Source of the DNA: Endozoicomonas elysicola
GTDB lineage: Bacteria > Pseudomonadota > Gammaproteobacteria > Pseudomonadales > Endozoicomonadaceae
Direction of reading: 5' to 3'
Length of the DNA: 64,000 nucleotides
Assembly (NCBI RefSeq): GCF_000710775.1
Contig: NZ_JOJP01000001.1
Location: forward strand, 4,921,061 to 4,985,060
A model generated the notes under the pieces. The model was given only the letters and a program-made list of their open reading frames with translations. It was not told where the DNA came from and searched no databases. This document shows positions 39,901-47,028 of the stretch, piece by piece. The translations under genes and the position numbers were made by a program. Each line of letters starts with the position of its first letter. The first letter of the stretch is position 1.

Positions 39901-42900
39901 AAAATTATTTAATGAAAAGTTGTGTGATATTGCACATGAAAATGGTTTAGCGTTAACAGCCAACCACCTGAAACATCGAGATACAAAACTCTCACCTTCA
40001 GTGAAAGGGAAAGAAAAGTCGGAAAAATTAAAAAATGAAGACACAGCTTCATCACATGATGATTCATTTGTAATGGTCAAGCCAGTAGTGTCTGATGAAT
40101 ACAGCCTCAAACATCGCTATTTATCATCACCCCTATTTTCTCCTGAAGAAACTAATAGCAGAAGGACACACCATTATCGGCCTCTAGCTGACTGCCTGAA
40201 TGACAGGTCACAAGAAGAGAAGAGAATTCTTACAAAAGCAACACTTAATCGTGAGCAGCTAATTAATCAGCTCAGTGCGGATATAGGCAGAAACTCTGTT
40301 GAAGCAAGGCTAACACTGAATGGAACAGATTATTATCATCTCTCTGAGTCCACACTGGGCAATGGACTTACCGATTTATACGATGTCTTCTTACAGAGGG
40401 CAGGAGTAGCTAAAAAACCACAACGACAGCATTTACTCGACATTATGCTCGATTCTACCCACCAGGGAGCTTACGCCGCTCATCAGGATTTATGTAATAA
40501 CCTTGCTAACAAGCATGTTGATGACCTTCATAAGAAGTTTGAAATTGTCCCTGAATCCATCCTACTGACAAAACCCGCTGACTGGATGTTCGTTGAAGGA
40601 GATGAGCATTCACGCGCTTACGTTGTAAAACCTGACTGTAGTCATCGCTGTGTCTACTTCAGTCTTGCTCCTGACAGGGAAACACTAACGATACGGAAAG
40701 TTTATGAAGCGTCTCTGAGTCTGGTCAAACTATCCAATGAGAAAGAAGTTTCAGGCACTTCCAAGGGAGTCCGTATAGAGACTCAATATACCCTGGGGCT
40801 TCATGATGATTCGAAGAATAATGTAGATTTGGTTACAGCAACCGAAATCTCTGGCATGCTAGATCAAGGCTCGCCACAGGCTCCTGTTGTCTTACTTGAC
40901 AACCGTCAACATGGATCCATCAGGGAAACAGAGTATTTAAAAAGCTCACTGTCCGATGAAGCGTCTTCCTCTTCTTCTGCGGGAACCCCACAGGCATATT
41001 CCGAAGAGAACACTCCAGATTATCTGGATCCAGTGAGTCCTCATTACATGCCACTGGAACGTGAAGGTTCTCAGGAAAGCGATGATACTTCTGTTGACTG
41101 GGCGGAAGAGCCATTTTATGAAGCTGTAACAACTACAGATACATTAGATCGGAAATCTTTGGAAGAAAGCCGTAACATTCTATCAAGTCTGCGAACTACT
41201 GACGATCATACCAGCTTGACTTCTTCGCCCTTTACTTCGATTGAGAGAGCTTATGAGATAGTCGCTTCACCAGAAGAAATCTCTAAATTCAAGGGTACAT
41301 TTGAAGCTTTACAAAGCAAAGTTCATGAACTTGAACCAGTCATTCAACAGATGACACTTGTCAAAGCCAACTATGATCTTGCAGACTGGCATTTAGCTGG
41401 CTTTGCTCATGAATTAGAAGGTTTAGAGAAAAGCCCTGTTCCTGGCAGTACTCCGGATGGTGAAGCATTAGCCCGGCAAATTGGTGAGATGAAAAATGAA
41501 ATTGCCAATTGGAGCCGGCATATTGAATGTGCAAAACAAAGTGACTTCCGACACATCAATAACTATACACACCTAGTGAATCGTCTATTTGATATTGCAG
41601 ACTCGGTTCTTGAGAAATTTCCGGATAAAAGAAACCAGAAAATCAATTTGCACAAAAAGCTTAAAGAAATTGAAACGGTTAAAAGCCAAGAAAAAGACAA
41701 GAGCAAAGATAAGGTTCAGTTAACCCCAAATGAGCTTCTTTATAAATTAAAGCAACGCTATATGCTGCATAGCACAGGTGCAGGCTATGTAAAAAATACT
41801 GTTGGGTACGTTTCATCTTTAGCCTACTTCATAAATGACATGATGATACAGCTAGATCTGGAGGCAGCCTATGAACAAGCAACGATTCAACGGCTTGCTG
41901 CAGACACAAAGCCCTTCATCATAGAGCAATATCTGAAAGATGATGAGGGTCAATGGCATCATGTTATTCATGAATACACACCCGCACCTTATCTGGATTA
42001 TAACGGTTCCGAGCCATTTGAACTTCCTTATGCAGGGAGAGCAGCGCCCTCAATGGAACGTGATACCAAGCATGCAGTCAATATGTATGCCTATAAAATG
42101 ACGGTTGATGGCAAGATTGTCGATCAGTATACTCGGGTCGGCACCCCTTACGCGCATATGGAAAGTCGTAAAGAGGATATTCAGACAATCTCATGTCAAC
42201 GCTGGCGAGAAATACTGGTCAACATCCTGGTAACTGAAAAGAAAGAAGAGCTCGACAGGATACTTGCCGGCTCGGATAGTTCAGCTGAAATCGAACTTCC
42301 GATTGCATATACCAACCTGATGTCTCCAGACGGATTCAGGACTCCTGAAGCAAAAGCACTGCTGAAAGCTTTTGGTAAGAAAGAGCTTGCCAAAAACCTT
42401 GATAATGAAAGAGCCTGGATCATGAATATCCATAAAACAATGGAAAACCTTCATCAGGTGCTTGATGAGCAGGGGCAGCTCGTTGTCATGTGCAATGACG
42501 TTCCAAAAAAAGTAAAAGTCAAACTACAACCATTTATGTTTGTTACCCCGTGTAATCAATTAGCTTTCAACCGGGTCTTCGATCCTTTTGGTGGCCTATG
42601 GAAAATAACTCATGACATCAACAAAGAAGAGTTGAAAAAGCTCACTGGCACAAAAGGCACCTATGGCGGCTATTTAAGTCAGAAAATGGATAAACTGACT
42701 GAAGATGAAAAGAAAGAAGCTTGTGAACTTACAGACTGGCTCTGGAAACATGTTAGCTCAAATAATAGCTTTGAATTCGGTATAAAAGTACGCCGCTTAC
42801 TATTTATTCTGAAGGTGTCCAGAATGCTTGGCTGTAAAAGCAATAAAGATCGCACTGGTCGGGTTTGCGTAAAAGATCAGGCATTAAAAACCAGTGCTAC

Positions 42901-43138
42901 CTACAAAGATCATAAGGGCAAAGACTGTTCCAGCCAGAAAGCACAGGAAATAAGCTCTAAACATGAGTCTTATCAGATGGTTCACGGTGGACATGTACAC
43001 ATCCAACAATATTGTACGGGTGTTCCCGGTTCTAAAATTGATTCAACCGTCAAGGGTGGAATTGATAAGGTGTTTGACGTCATTCTACGACAAAATATCA
43101 TTCCGACTCATATGACTGTCTATGATGGCGAAATATAA
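33995..43138 (+). CDS. giant putative effector with SopB/IpgD-type phosphoinositide phosphatase domain and tyrosine-motif array
   Basis: 3047 residues in one uninterrupted frame. In order: polar residues 1-40; a bilobed hydrophobic segment at residues 43-91; and a Ser/Asp/Glu-rich disordered region to ~1300 with a tandem 144-residue repeat. Next come tyrosine motifs (Y1323, Y1358, Y1382, Y1414, Y1441, Y1467, Y1491, Y1728, Y1748, later Y2343 and Y2351) in contexts such as DGYEVP, DDYEVP, NGIYLTTLP, DGIYLKP and PHYMPLE. Two copies of a ~135-residue helical module start near residues 1527 and 1868. The C-terminal ~450 residues match SopB/IpgD: GCKSNKDRTGR holds a CX5R site (Cys2947, Arg2953), compared with CKSGKDRT in SopB. 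HVHIQQYCTGVPGSK then corresponds to the SopB C-terminal IQKQNTGGAGNK. SopB-like enzymes dephosphorylate host phosphoinositides. Secretion and host phosphorylation are inferred. Confidence 0.8.
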   Translation: MNNQGPVQSIPVEQQLAKLEPLDSTRSAKEKGITSFSGREVKVALIASLPFLLAGLLTLLTSFFLPLGLVFGLVTAGYFTASTIASATIFGKTLVDRRAKERSADSVLPYINQSPLPKTSGSSPSPSYPDQTYRLPPANMEKQELPSFPLTNQKPHPTVASDQKPPLNQRSLPAQVDDLPDSQCSPANTNNSPQISGSAATTPRVSPQSDSLPESVRTYFPSLRGINQPAISHQSDIKSEKSIDTSDVKTDNSSEEAIADAILESLLLEIAISTLAETADSISDEVSISGDSAFDVSSTSSQSERSFSSDYNSPSTSDSSDQSESENNDDVPLDLSVNTLATTSISFQRDNRQTATSDSDSLRVRAINQLHDSGDQKERSNSNRSTDESASSTMADDHQPTNLSQKSTEQPIDAHNLAHYENDSLTLEEDADNTVPPVISSEPSLAEQSFLPDDNSLATTDSLWQPESDGDNDHASPDSSINTFAIPPGTLLHDQEEPATSDSGSLRVRAINQLHDSGDQREQSHSSHSTDESASSTMADDQQPTKLSQKSTEQPIDAHNLAHFNNDSLTLEEDADNTAPSLEIREPSPVLEKASTERQQSDISEDFGLPETFEEPLINDDLDEEKLSADEELSVSSSGLPSRVVQTASTTQTPLSIAPLDDTAPEASRKAENDALQTEKKRTVKREIKVSSQTELPLYKTPVSLRLGFKSRKAGDSELTRPFQNKIASGISKMPAAQKTPPKTITRKAIPLPDASLQKGAHKSSSARLNQQLMLQKQPEKTAISDIVEKEAKVAFQSTDTRTLSAPDQQTGERVPALASDSLTSLSEKPITESRTPTSLARASERQVTPIGHSNINPFAGGKAFKFNGQAKDIGCRLQLRLTPENIGQSSIEQPAFFLKIEEDLIPPATSEHSSSALAITTKTHRHLKVTILINWDNPSSSTAITINRQVTPEVFAALCAQLNKNEAFVLPVDKSQLSALQSEQLLALEGAHALEEPGKVTEMSTVENSTEPFFSSNQPILAPKIPTKPPVEELSSFSQPEQPEAVEYQPAFSGTLPAKTADETNLTVSKLYSDWKSFPVEERLSVSKQRVISTGKPATNKEPQLQLPITEEIIHGSFENLKEARNKSLPESTQAIASRQGNRDLYSTAEKSRVCAHTPLSAIFSGSERVKPMAVRQKPNELTPKVSTLPDFEKMKASASKVQTELDAKTIQIPFFALKDASGKSLKNDTSGPLDKTASYHASSRQVLPLTGEGTISTSALEEHASLSGETTNVKNSQTETLTVTTGAEVTSFSAEKPVITSEEIVSAAHQAQGKVLDNGIYLTTLPEERIVNPATTEESAPDKQHWEETVLDNGTYLTTLPGKEPSNRAEPIPSTDKDGYEVPRTQVQFPPEPEGRLPLMVEEDKYDDDGIYLKPRSKQDQPLPPIELRRTSNSIEDGYKAQLITGAGASHVHIPQTSPNENDDYEVPVQQGTSHVAVENNSSDDENEYEEILSSRIEALKQKADTLKQNRVLTGTETVSEQTHLKLIEILVEKGFTEKEAKRQTPLFCIFDDVIAINGIMQTEFFSEKSNAAFKGISQALIDSGQPVDKAFAIAHAIVRDAKKEYKAETDKNWKRKARNLLRSNNAKKKLFNDYLPEAARNQGIVITIKGSAFTVHTKDENLTPAVLRPSSPGQVKASIQERPLPPPPIAAASSTSQNELRVIHSELPLADSHKNTYTDDSDGTYESINSQPPASSASDTLDDGYLAPTPFKDTMLDHDTSYQGNTSVVQSPSFIPVNQPSTSTDNGLDALVPFPSVHEDFETKHFYHDPDLLASPSSDSEDLENIDHQVDDTLRSLNNSLERNASLVHPEVAEQQISMSEEGKQKLVRRLLEKGYEPKKTEQIILLALANGSSDATQRILRQKFAKEKYNHACKILEQRLLLSGTPEDQVYDTAQQWVLQAKLAYEAATSGAKGKLNYPTDKSRKKLFNEKLCDIAHENGLALTANHLKHRDTKLSPSVKGKEKSEKLKNEDTASSHDDSFVMVKPVVSDEYSLKHRYLSSPLFSPEETNSRRTHHYRPLADCLNDRSQEEKRILTKATLNREQLINQLSADIGRNSVEARLTLNGTDYYHLSESTLGNGLTDLYDVFLQRAGVAKKPQRQHLLDIMLDSTHQGAYAAHQDLCNNLANKHVDDLHKKFEIVPESILLTKPADWMFVEGDEHSRAYVVKPDCSHRCVYFSLAPDRETLTIRKVYEASLSLVKLSNEKEVSGTSKGVRIETQYTLGLHDDSKNNVDLVTATEISGMLDQGSPQAPVVLLDNRQHGSIRETEYLKSSLSDEASSSSSAGTPQAYSEENTPDYLDPVSPHYMPLEREGSQESDDTSVDWAEEPFYEAVTTTDTLDRKSLEESRNILSSLRTTDDHTSLTSSPFTSIERAYEIVASPEEISKFKGTFEALQSKVHELEPVIQQMTLVKANYDLADWHLAGFAHELEGLEKSPVPGSTPDGEALARQIGEMKNEIANWSRHIECAKQSDFRHINNYTHLVNRLFDIADSVLEKFPDKRNQKINLHKKLKEIETVKSQEKDKSKDKVQLTPNELLYKLKQRYMLHSTGAGYVKNTVGYVSSLAYFINDMMIQLDLEAAYEQATIQRLAADTKPFIIEQYLKDDEGQWHHVIHEYTPAPYLDYNGSEPFELPYAGRAAPSMERDTKHAVNMYAYKMTVDGKIVDQYTRVGTPYAHMESRKEDIQTISCQRWREILVNILVTEKKEELDRILAGSDSSAEIELPIAYTNLMSPDGFRTPEAKALLKAFGKKELAKNLDNERAWIMNIHKTMENLHQVLDEQGQLVVMCNDVPKKVKVKLQPFMFVTPCNQLAFNRVFDPFGGLWKITHDINKEELKKLTGTKGTYGGYLSQKMDKLTEDEKKEACELTDWLWKHVSSNNSFEFGIKVRRLLFILKVSRMLGCKSNKDRTGRVCVKDQALKTSATYKDHKGKDCSSQKAQEISSKHESYQMVHGGHVHIQQYCTGVPGSKIDSTVKGGIDKVFDVILRQNIIPTHMTVYDGEI
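34905..35765 (+). repeat. two tandem ~432-bp in-frame repeats in the giant gene
   Basis: GCTTACGAGTCAGGGCTATT occurs at 35076 and 35508, exactly 432 bases (144 codons) apart. The following ~240 bases are nearly identical and encode INQLHDSGDQ, STDESASSTMADD and STEQPIDAHNLAH in both copies. The 5' parts of the units are more diverged. The frame is maintained. Confidence 0.9.
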
Positions 43139-43154
43139 CCTTTCTACATAAGCT

Positions 43155-43194
43155 GAGTGCTGAGTTTTAGCTGAAAAGCTAAAACTCAGCACTC
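43155..43194. terminator. 18-bp perfect hairpin with GAAA tetraloop
   Basis: GAGTGCTGAGTTTTAGCT (43155-43172) pairs perfectly with 43177-43194 around GAAA. It sits between the 3' end of the giant gene and the 3' end of dcuA. It is symmetric, so it should stop transcription from both sides, although neither side carries a long T-run. Confidence 0.85.
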
Positions 43195-43219
43195 TCAGTA
43201 GTTTATTGCGCGATTATCT

Positions 43220-44536
43220 TTACAGCAAAATGCTACTGAATACAAAACCGGCAATCACAGAAAATACAATCGACAGCAAACCTGGGATCATAAAGCTGTG
43301 ATTAAACACATACTTACCAATCTTGGTAGTACCTGTGCTGTCAAAATCAATAGCCGCAATAATCGGGCCGTAGTTAGGTACAAAGAAGTAACCGTTAACA
43401 GCTGGGAACATGGCGATCAAGGAAGCAACTGGCAGTCCAAGAGCCACACCCAGAGGCATCAGTGTAGAAGTAGTAGCAGCCTGGCTGTTGATCATGATGG
43501 AAAGAACAAACAGCGCAATCGCAAATGCCCATGGAGCAGACTGAACCAGATCAGAAATACCGCCTTTCAGCAGAGCATCATGAGCCCCAAAGAAACTATC
43601 ACCCAGCCAGGCAATACCAAAGATGGCAATAATTGCTCTGACACCGGCAATAAATACGTCTCCACGGCTAGCTTCAGTGACGTCTGCTTTTGCCAGCCAT
43701 ACTGTCAAAGCGGCAACGGTCAGCATGATAATTTCGATGGTATGCGCCATGGACATGGCAGAGCCATTAAACTGTGGACGAAGCGCAGGCAGTGCACCCA
43801 TCACAACCACCATCACTGCCCCCAGCAGGAACAGCAGTACGGAGGTTTTGGCACCAGGCTTCAGCTCCGATACAGAAACAGAAACACTCTCTTCAATCTT
43901 ACGACGATACTCAGGGTCTTCTAAACGACGCTGATATTCTGGATCATCTTTCAGTTCTTTACCCAGCTTGTTGGTCACCAGAGCTGCAAGGAACAGACCG
44001 ACAACCGTCGCTGGAATAGTCACACCCAGAATCTGCCCAAGTGTAATCCCATAGCTTGAGGACATGACGGTCAGCATGGCAACCGTAGCTGCTGCTATAG
44101 GGCTGGCAACAATAGCTACCTGAGAAGAAATAACGGACATAGCCATTGGGCGCTCAGGACGAACACCGGTACGACGGGCAACTTCAGCAATAACCGGCAA
44201 CACTGAATAAGCAACGTGGCCAGTACCTGCAAACATAGTGAAAACGTAAGTTACCGCTGGCGCCATAAAGGTAATACGCTTTGGATTTTTTCTGAGAATC
44301 CGCTCCGCTACCTGCACCAGATAATCCATACCGCCGGCCGCTTGCATACAGGCAACTGCAGAAACAACCGCCAGAATCATCAGCATTACATCAATAGGCG
44401 GTGAGGTCGGTTGAATACCAAAAACAAAAGAGAGAATAGCCAGACCAACGCCACCCATTAAACCAAGGCCGATCCCCCCGATACGCGCACCAATAAGGAT
44501 GCACAGAATCACAACGGCTAACTGCAGCCAGATCAT
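43220..44536 (-). CDS. dcuA: anaerobic C4-dicarboxylate transporter (DcuA-like)
   Basis: A 438-residue membrane carrier of the Dcu family, which exchanges fumarate, malate, aspartate and succinate. The start is ATG 44536 behind GGGGGTAATT, where [21 protein letters not shown] aligns with Dcu N-termini; the longer open frame to 44644 adds a Cys-rich tail not found in the family. Conserved parts include [35 protein letters not shown], and the C-terminal [18 protein letters not shown]. The [12 protein letters not shown] and [10 protein letters not shown] segments make it closer to DcuA than to DcuB. Confidence 0.92.
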   Translation of the reverse strand: MIWLQLAVVILCILIGARIGGIGLGLMGGVGLAILSFVFGIQPTSPPIDVMLMILAVVSAVACMQAAGGMDYLVQVAERILRKNPKRITFMAPAVTYVFTMFAGTGHVAYSVLPVIAEVARRTGVRPERPMAMSVISSQVAIVASPIAAATVAMLTVMSSSYGITLGQILGVTIPATVVGLFLAALVTNKLGKELKDDPEYQRRLEDPEYRRKIEESVSVSVSELKPGAKTSVLLFLLGAVMVVVMGALPALRPQFNGSAMSMAHTIEIIMLTVAALTVWLAKADVTEASRGDVFIAGVRAIIAIFGIAWLGDSFFGAHDALLKGGISDLVQSAPWAFAIALFVLSIMINSQAATTSTLMPLGVALGLPVASLIAMFPAVNGYFFVPNYGPIIAAIDFDSTGTTKIGKYVFNHSFMIPGLLSIVFSVIAGFVFSSILL

Positions 44537-44746
44537 AATTACCCCCAAACAGCATAAAAGTGCTGTCCAAAACAACAAGACAAAACCGCCTCGCCGCCGT
44601 GAGGAACCCGCAGTAGCAGAGAGGCAGAGGAAAAAGTGGGGCAAGTTTACGAGAGTTATTTTTTATACAGATTGATTTAGAGCAACAATTTAATTTGCAT
44701 TTAAATATTTAGTAAATCTGTCTTTCAATGCTAATCAAGAAAGAAC

Positions 44747-44811
44747 AAGCAGCCTGCTTTTTCTAACAATACGACACAAAACCAACAAATAACGTTTTAC
44801 GCAGGCTGCTT
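44747..44811 (-). terminator. inverted repeat downstream of the Nif3-family gene
   Basis: AAGCAGCCTGC (44747-44757) and GCAGGCTGCTT (44801-44811) are perfect complements 43 bases apart. On the minus strand the second arm is followed by GTTCTTTCTTG, so it may end transcription of the Nif3-family gene. The long loop makes this uncertain. Confidence 0.4.
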
Positions 44812-44895
44812 CTTTACAAGGAAATAATTAAAATATCCAACCATATGAAATCATATTCACTGACTCAATAATCAGATACTTAGGGGCGCTGACAA

Positions 44896-45669
44896 TTAAA
44901 CCGGTGAGTCAATGTCTACAAATTCATGCTCTATGCCCGTTTCTTCATGTAGCCAGCGAGCCAGAGCCTGAACACCATAGCGTTCCGTCGCATGGTGACC
45001 AGCGCTAATGTAGTGAATGCCATTTTCACGCGCAAAATGCACTGTTGACTCAGAAATTTCACCACTGACAAAAGCATCAGCCCCCAGACTCAATGCTTTA
45101 TCAATCATGCTTTGAGCAGCACCTGTACACCAGGCAATGGTTTTAACCAGATGATCACCGCCAGAAATCACCAGAGGCTCCCGTCCCAGCTTACCGGTAA
45201 TGTCCTGACTCAACTCTTCCAGAGACATTTTCTTCCCTGTTGTTCCCCAGTTGCCAACGGGTAGCTTAGCAGACGGCTCCAGCCCACCCACTGTATCCCA
45301 GCCCATCAAACGGGCGAGCTCAGCGTTATTACCAAATACAGGATGGGCATCAAGAGGTAAATGATAAGCCACCAGACTGATATTATTAGCCAGCAACGTT
45401 TCAATTCGCTTGCGCTTAATACCGGTAATGACTGCGTCTTCCCCACGCCAGAAGTAACCATGATGAACCAGGATTGCATCAGCCTGAAGTTCAACCGCCT
45501 TATCGATCAGTGCCTGACAGGCCGTCACACCTGTTACAATTTTTTTTATGGAAGCACCCGAGGTATCAGAAGCATCAACCTGTATGCCATTAGGGCAGTA
45601 GTCTTTAAAAAGCCCGGGTTGCAGCTCCTGGTCCAGCAATGCAACCATTTCTTTTAATGTCAGGGCCAT
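44896..45669 (-). CDS. Nif3-like dinuclear metal center protein (YbgI family)
   Basis: A 257-residue member of the Nif3/YbgI family, toroidal hexamers with a two-metal site whose reaction is not settled. Metal-binding and conserved parts visible are QADAILVHHGYFWRGE (His-His), SLVAYHLPLDAHPVFGNNAELARLMG, VISGGDHLVKTIAWCTGAA, ADAFVSGEISESTVHFA, and HYISAGHHATERYGVQAL. ATG 45669 is used, with GGAGAG upstream; the longer frame adds seven residues without a ribosome site. It is divergent from degS with a 92-base gap. Confidence 0.93.
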   Translation of the reverse strand: MALTLKEMVALLDQELQPGLFKDYCPNGIQVDASDTSGASIKKIVTGVTACQALIDKAVELQADAILVHHGYFWRGEDAVITGIKRKRIETLLANNISLVAYHLPLDAHPVFGNNAELARLMGWDTVGGLEPSAKLPVGNWGTTGKKMSLEELSQDITGKLGREPLVISGGDHLVKTIAWCTGAAQSMIDKALSLGADAFVSGEISESTVHFARENGIHYISAGHHATERYGVQALARWLHEETGIEHEFVDIDSPV

Positions 45670-45761
45670 TGGTTCTCTCCATCCATACATAGCTGTATAT
45701 TAAGAATCATATATTGTTGAAGTCATTATAATCACATAACCGCAATCCCCATGGGCTCCGA

Positions 45762-46871
45762 ATGAAAAAACTGCTTAAGTCGGTTGGTTTCCCCATCCTT
45801 ATCGGACTGTTAACCGCTTTCTCAGTTCTGCTGATCAAGCCAGAGTTCGGCGGTATTTCTGAAAAATCCCGCAATCGCCTTATTGAGCAATCAGCCAGAC
45901 TATTCAACCTGTCGGGTCAGGCTTCTTACAGCGATGCCGTAAAAAAAGCGGCCCCTGCAGTCGTCAGTATTTCTACCAGCAGTCTGTCACAGCGTAGTGA
46001 CAGCAACCTCCCTCTCCCCCAGAGAACCAGTGCCCGTATTACCCCGGAAGGCTCTGGTGTCATCGTAGATCCTGAAGGTTATATTCTGACCAATCATCAT
46101 GTTATTCAGGATGCCGCTCGACTGATGATCACTCTTCGTGATGGCCGGGAAGTCAAAGCCAGCATGATTGGCACAGATCCGGAAAGCGACCTTGCGGTGC
46201 TTAAAATCGACCTGAAGGATCTGCCTTACCTTGATCTTGTCGATTCGGGAAATGCTGAAATCGGCGATGTCGTTCTGGCGATTGGTAATCCTTTCGGGCT
46301 CGGTCAAACCGTAACCATGGGTATTATCAGTGCCACTGGTCGTAATGACCTGCAACTGAATACCTACGAGGACTTTATTCAAACCGATGCTGCCATCAAT
46401 ATTGGCAACTCAGGGGGAGCATTAGTCAATGCTTATGGTGACCTTATCGGAATCAGTACTCTCTTGTTTTCCCGTGGTGGAGGAAGTGAAGGTGTTGGCT
46501 TTGTCATCCCCTCCAACATGGCTCGGTTCGTGATGGATTCTGTCATTAAATACGGTCGAGTGATTCGAGGCTGGCTGGGTATTGAATCTCAGCCACTCAG
46601 CTCTTCTCTGGCAGAAGCCTATGGCGTTAGCACTAAAATAGGAATTCTTATTTCCGGCGTCTATGAAGGAGGACCTGCAGACAAAGCCGGCCTGATGAGA
46701 GGTGATATTCTGACCGGCATTAATGGTCAGAGTACCCGCGATGGACGCAAGGTTATGAATATGGTGGCTCGAATCCCGCCAGGCCAACAAATGACGATGC
46801 AGGTCCTCAGGGATGGTAAAGAGATTGAACTGAAAGCTCAGGCGACAACCAGGCCCAAGATTGTTAACTGA
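45762..46871 (+). CDS. degS: membrane-anchored periplasmic serine protease, DegS/AlgW type
   Basis: 369 residues: an N-terminal membrane anchor (residues 8-25), a trypsin-like protease domain, and one PDZ domain. The catalytic triad is visible as His113 in TNHHVI, Asp143 in ESDLAVLKID, and Ser217 in GNSGGALVN. The PDZ part includes GWLGIE and GGPADKAGLMRGDILTGING. A single PDZ plus an anchor defines DegS/AlgW rather than DegP. This protease senses misfolded outer-membrane porins and starts cleavage of the anti-sigma factor RseA/MucA. It lies near two outer-membrane porin genes only by chance as far as can be told. Confidence 0.92.
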   Translation: MKKLLKSVGFPILIGLLTAFSVLLIKPEFGGISEKSRNRLIEQSARLFNLSGQASYSDAVKKAAPAVVSISTSSLSQRSDSNLPLPQRTSARITPEGSGVIVDPEGYILTNHHVIQDAARLMITLRDGREVKASMIGTDPESDLAVLKIDLKDLPYLDLVDSGNAEIGDVVLAIGNPFGLGQTVTMGIISATGRNDLQLNTYEDFIQTDAAINIGNSGGALVNAYGDLIGISTLLFSRGGGSEGVGFVIPSNMARFVMDSVIKYGRVIRGWLGIESQPLSSSLAEAYGVSTKIGILISGVYEGGPADKAGLMRGDILTGINGQSTRDGRKVMNMVARIPPGQQMTMQVLRDGKEIELKAQATTRPKIVN

Positions 46872-46913
46872 ACGGATAAGTGTTTAAAAATTATGATTGC
46901 TGAAATAAAAAAA

Positions 46914-46932
46914 CCGGGCTGATAAAGCCCGG
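46914..46932 (-). terminator. rho-independent terminator, T-run on the minus strand
   Basis: CCGGGCT (46914-46920) pairs with AGCCCGG (46926-46932). Read on the minus strand it is followed by TTTTTTTATTT, so its best use is stopping transcription that has passed the chitoporin gene. It can also form behind degS. Confidence 0.7.
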
Positions 46933-46992
46933 AAAGAACGCACAGAACAACGATTACAGGAGGGTCTCACTACAAAGTTAAACAAGCAAAAT

Positions 46993-47016
46993 CCGGCTCT
47001 ATCAGGAAAGAGCCGG
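46993..47016 (-). terminator. second hairpin downstream of the chitoporin gene
   Basis: CCGGCTCT (46993-47000) pairs with AGAGCCGG (47009-47016). On the minus strand it lies 13 bases beyond the chitoporin stop and is followed by ATTTTGCTTGTTT. Together with 46914-46932 it makes a tandem terminator. Confidence 0.7.
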
Positions 47017-47028
47017 AGGACTTATCAC

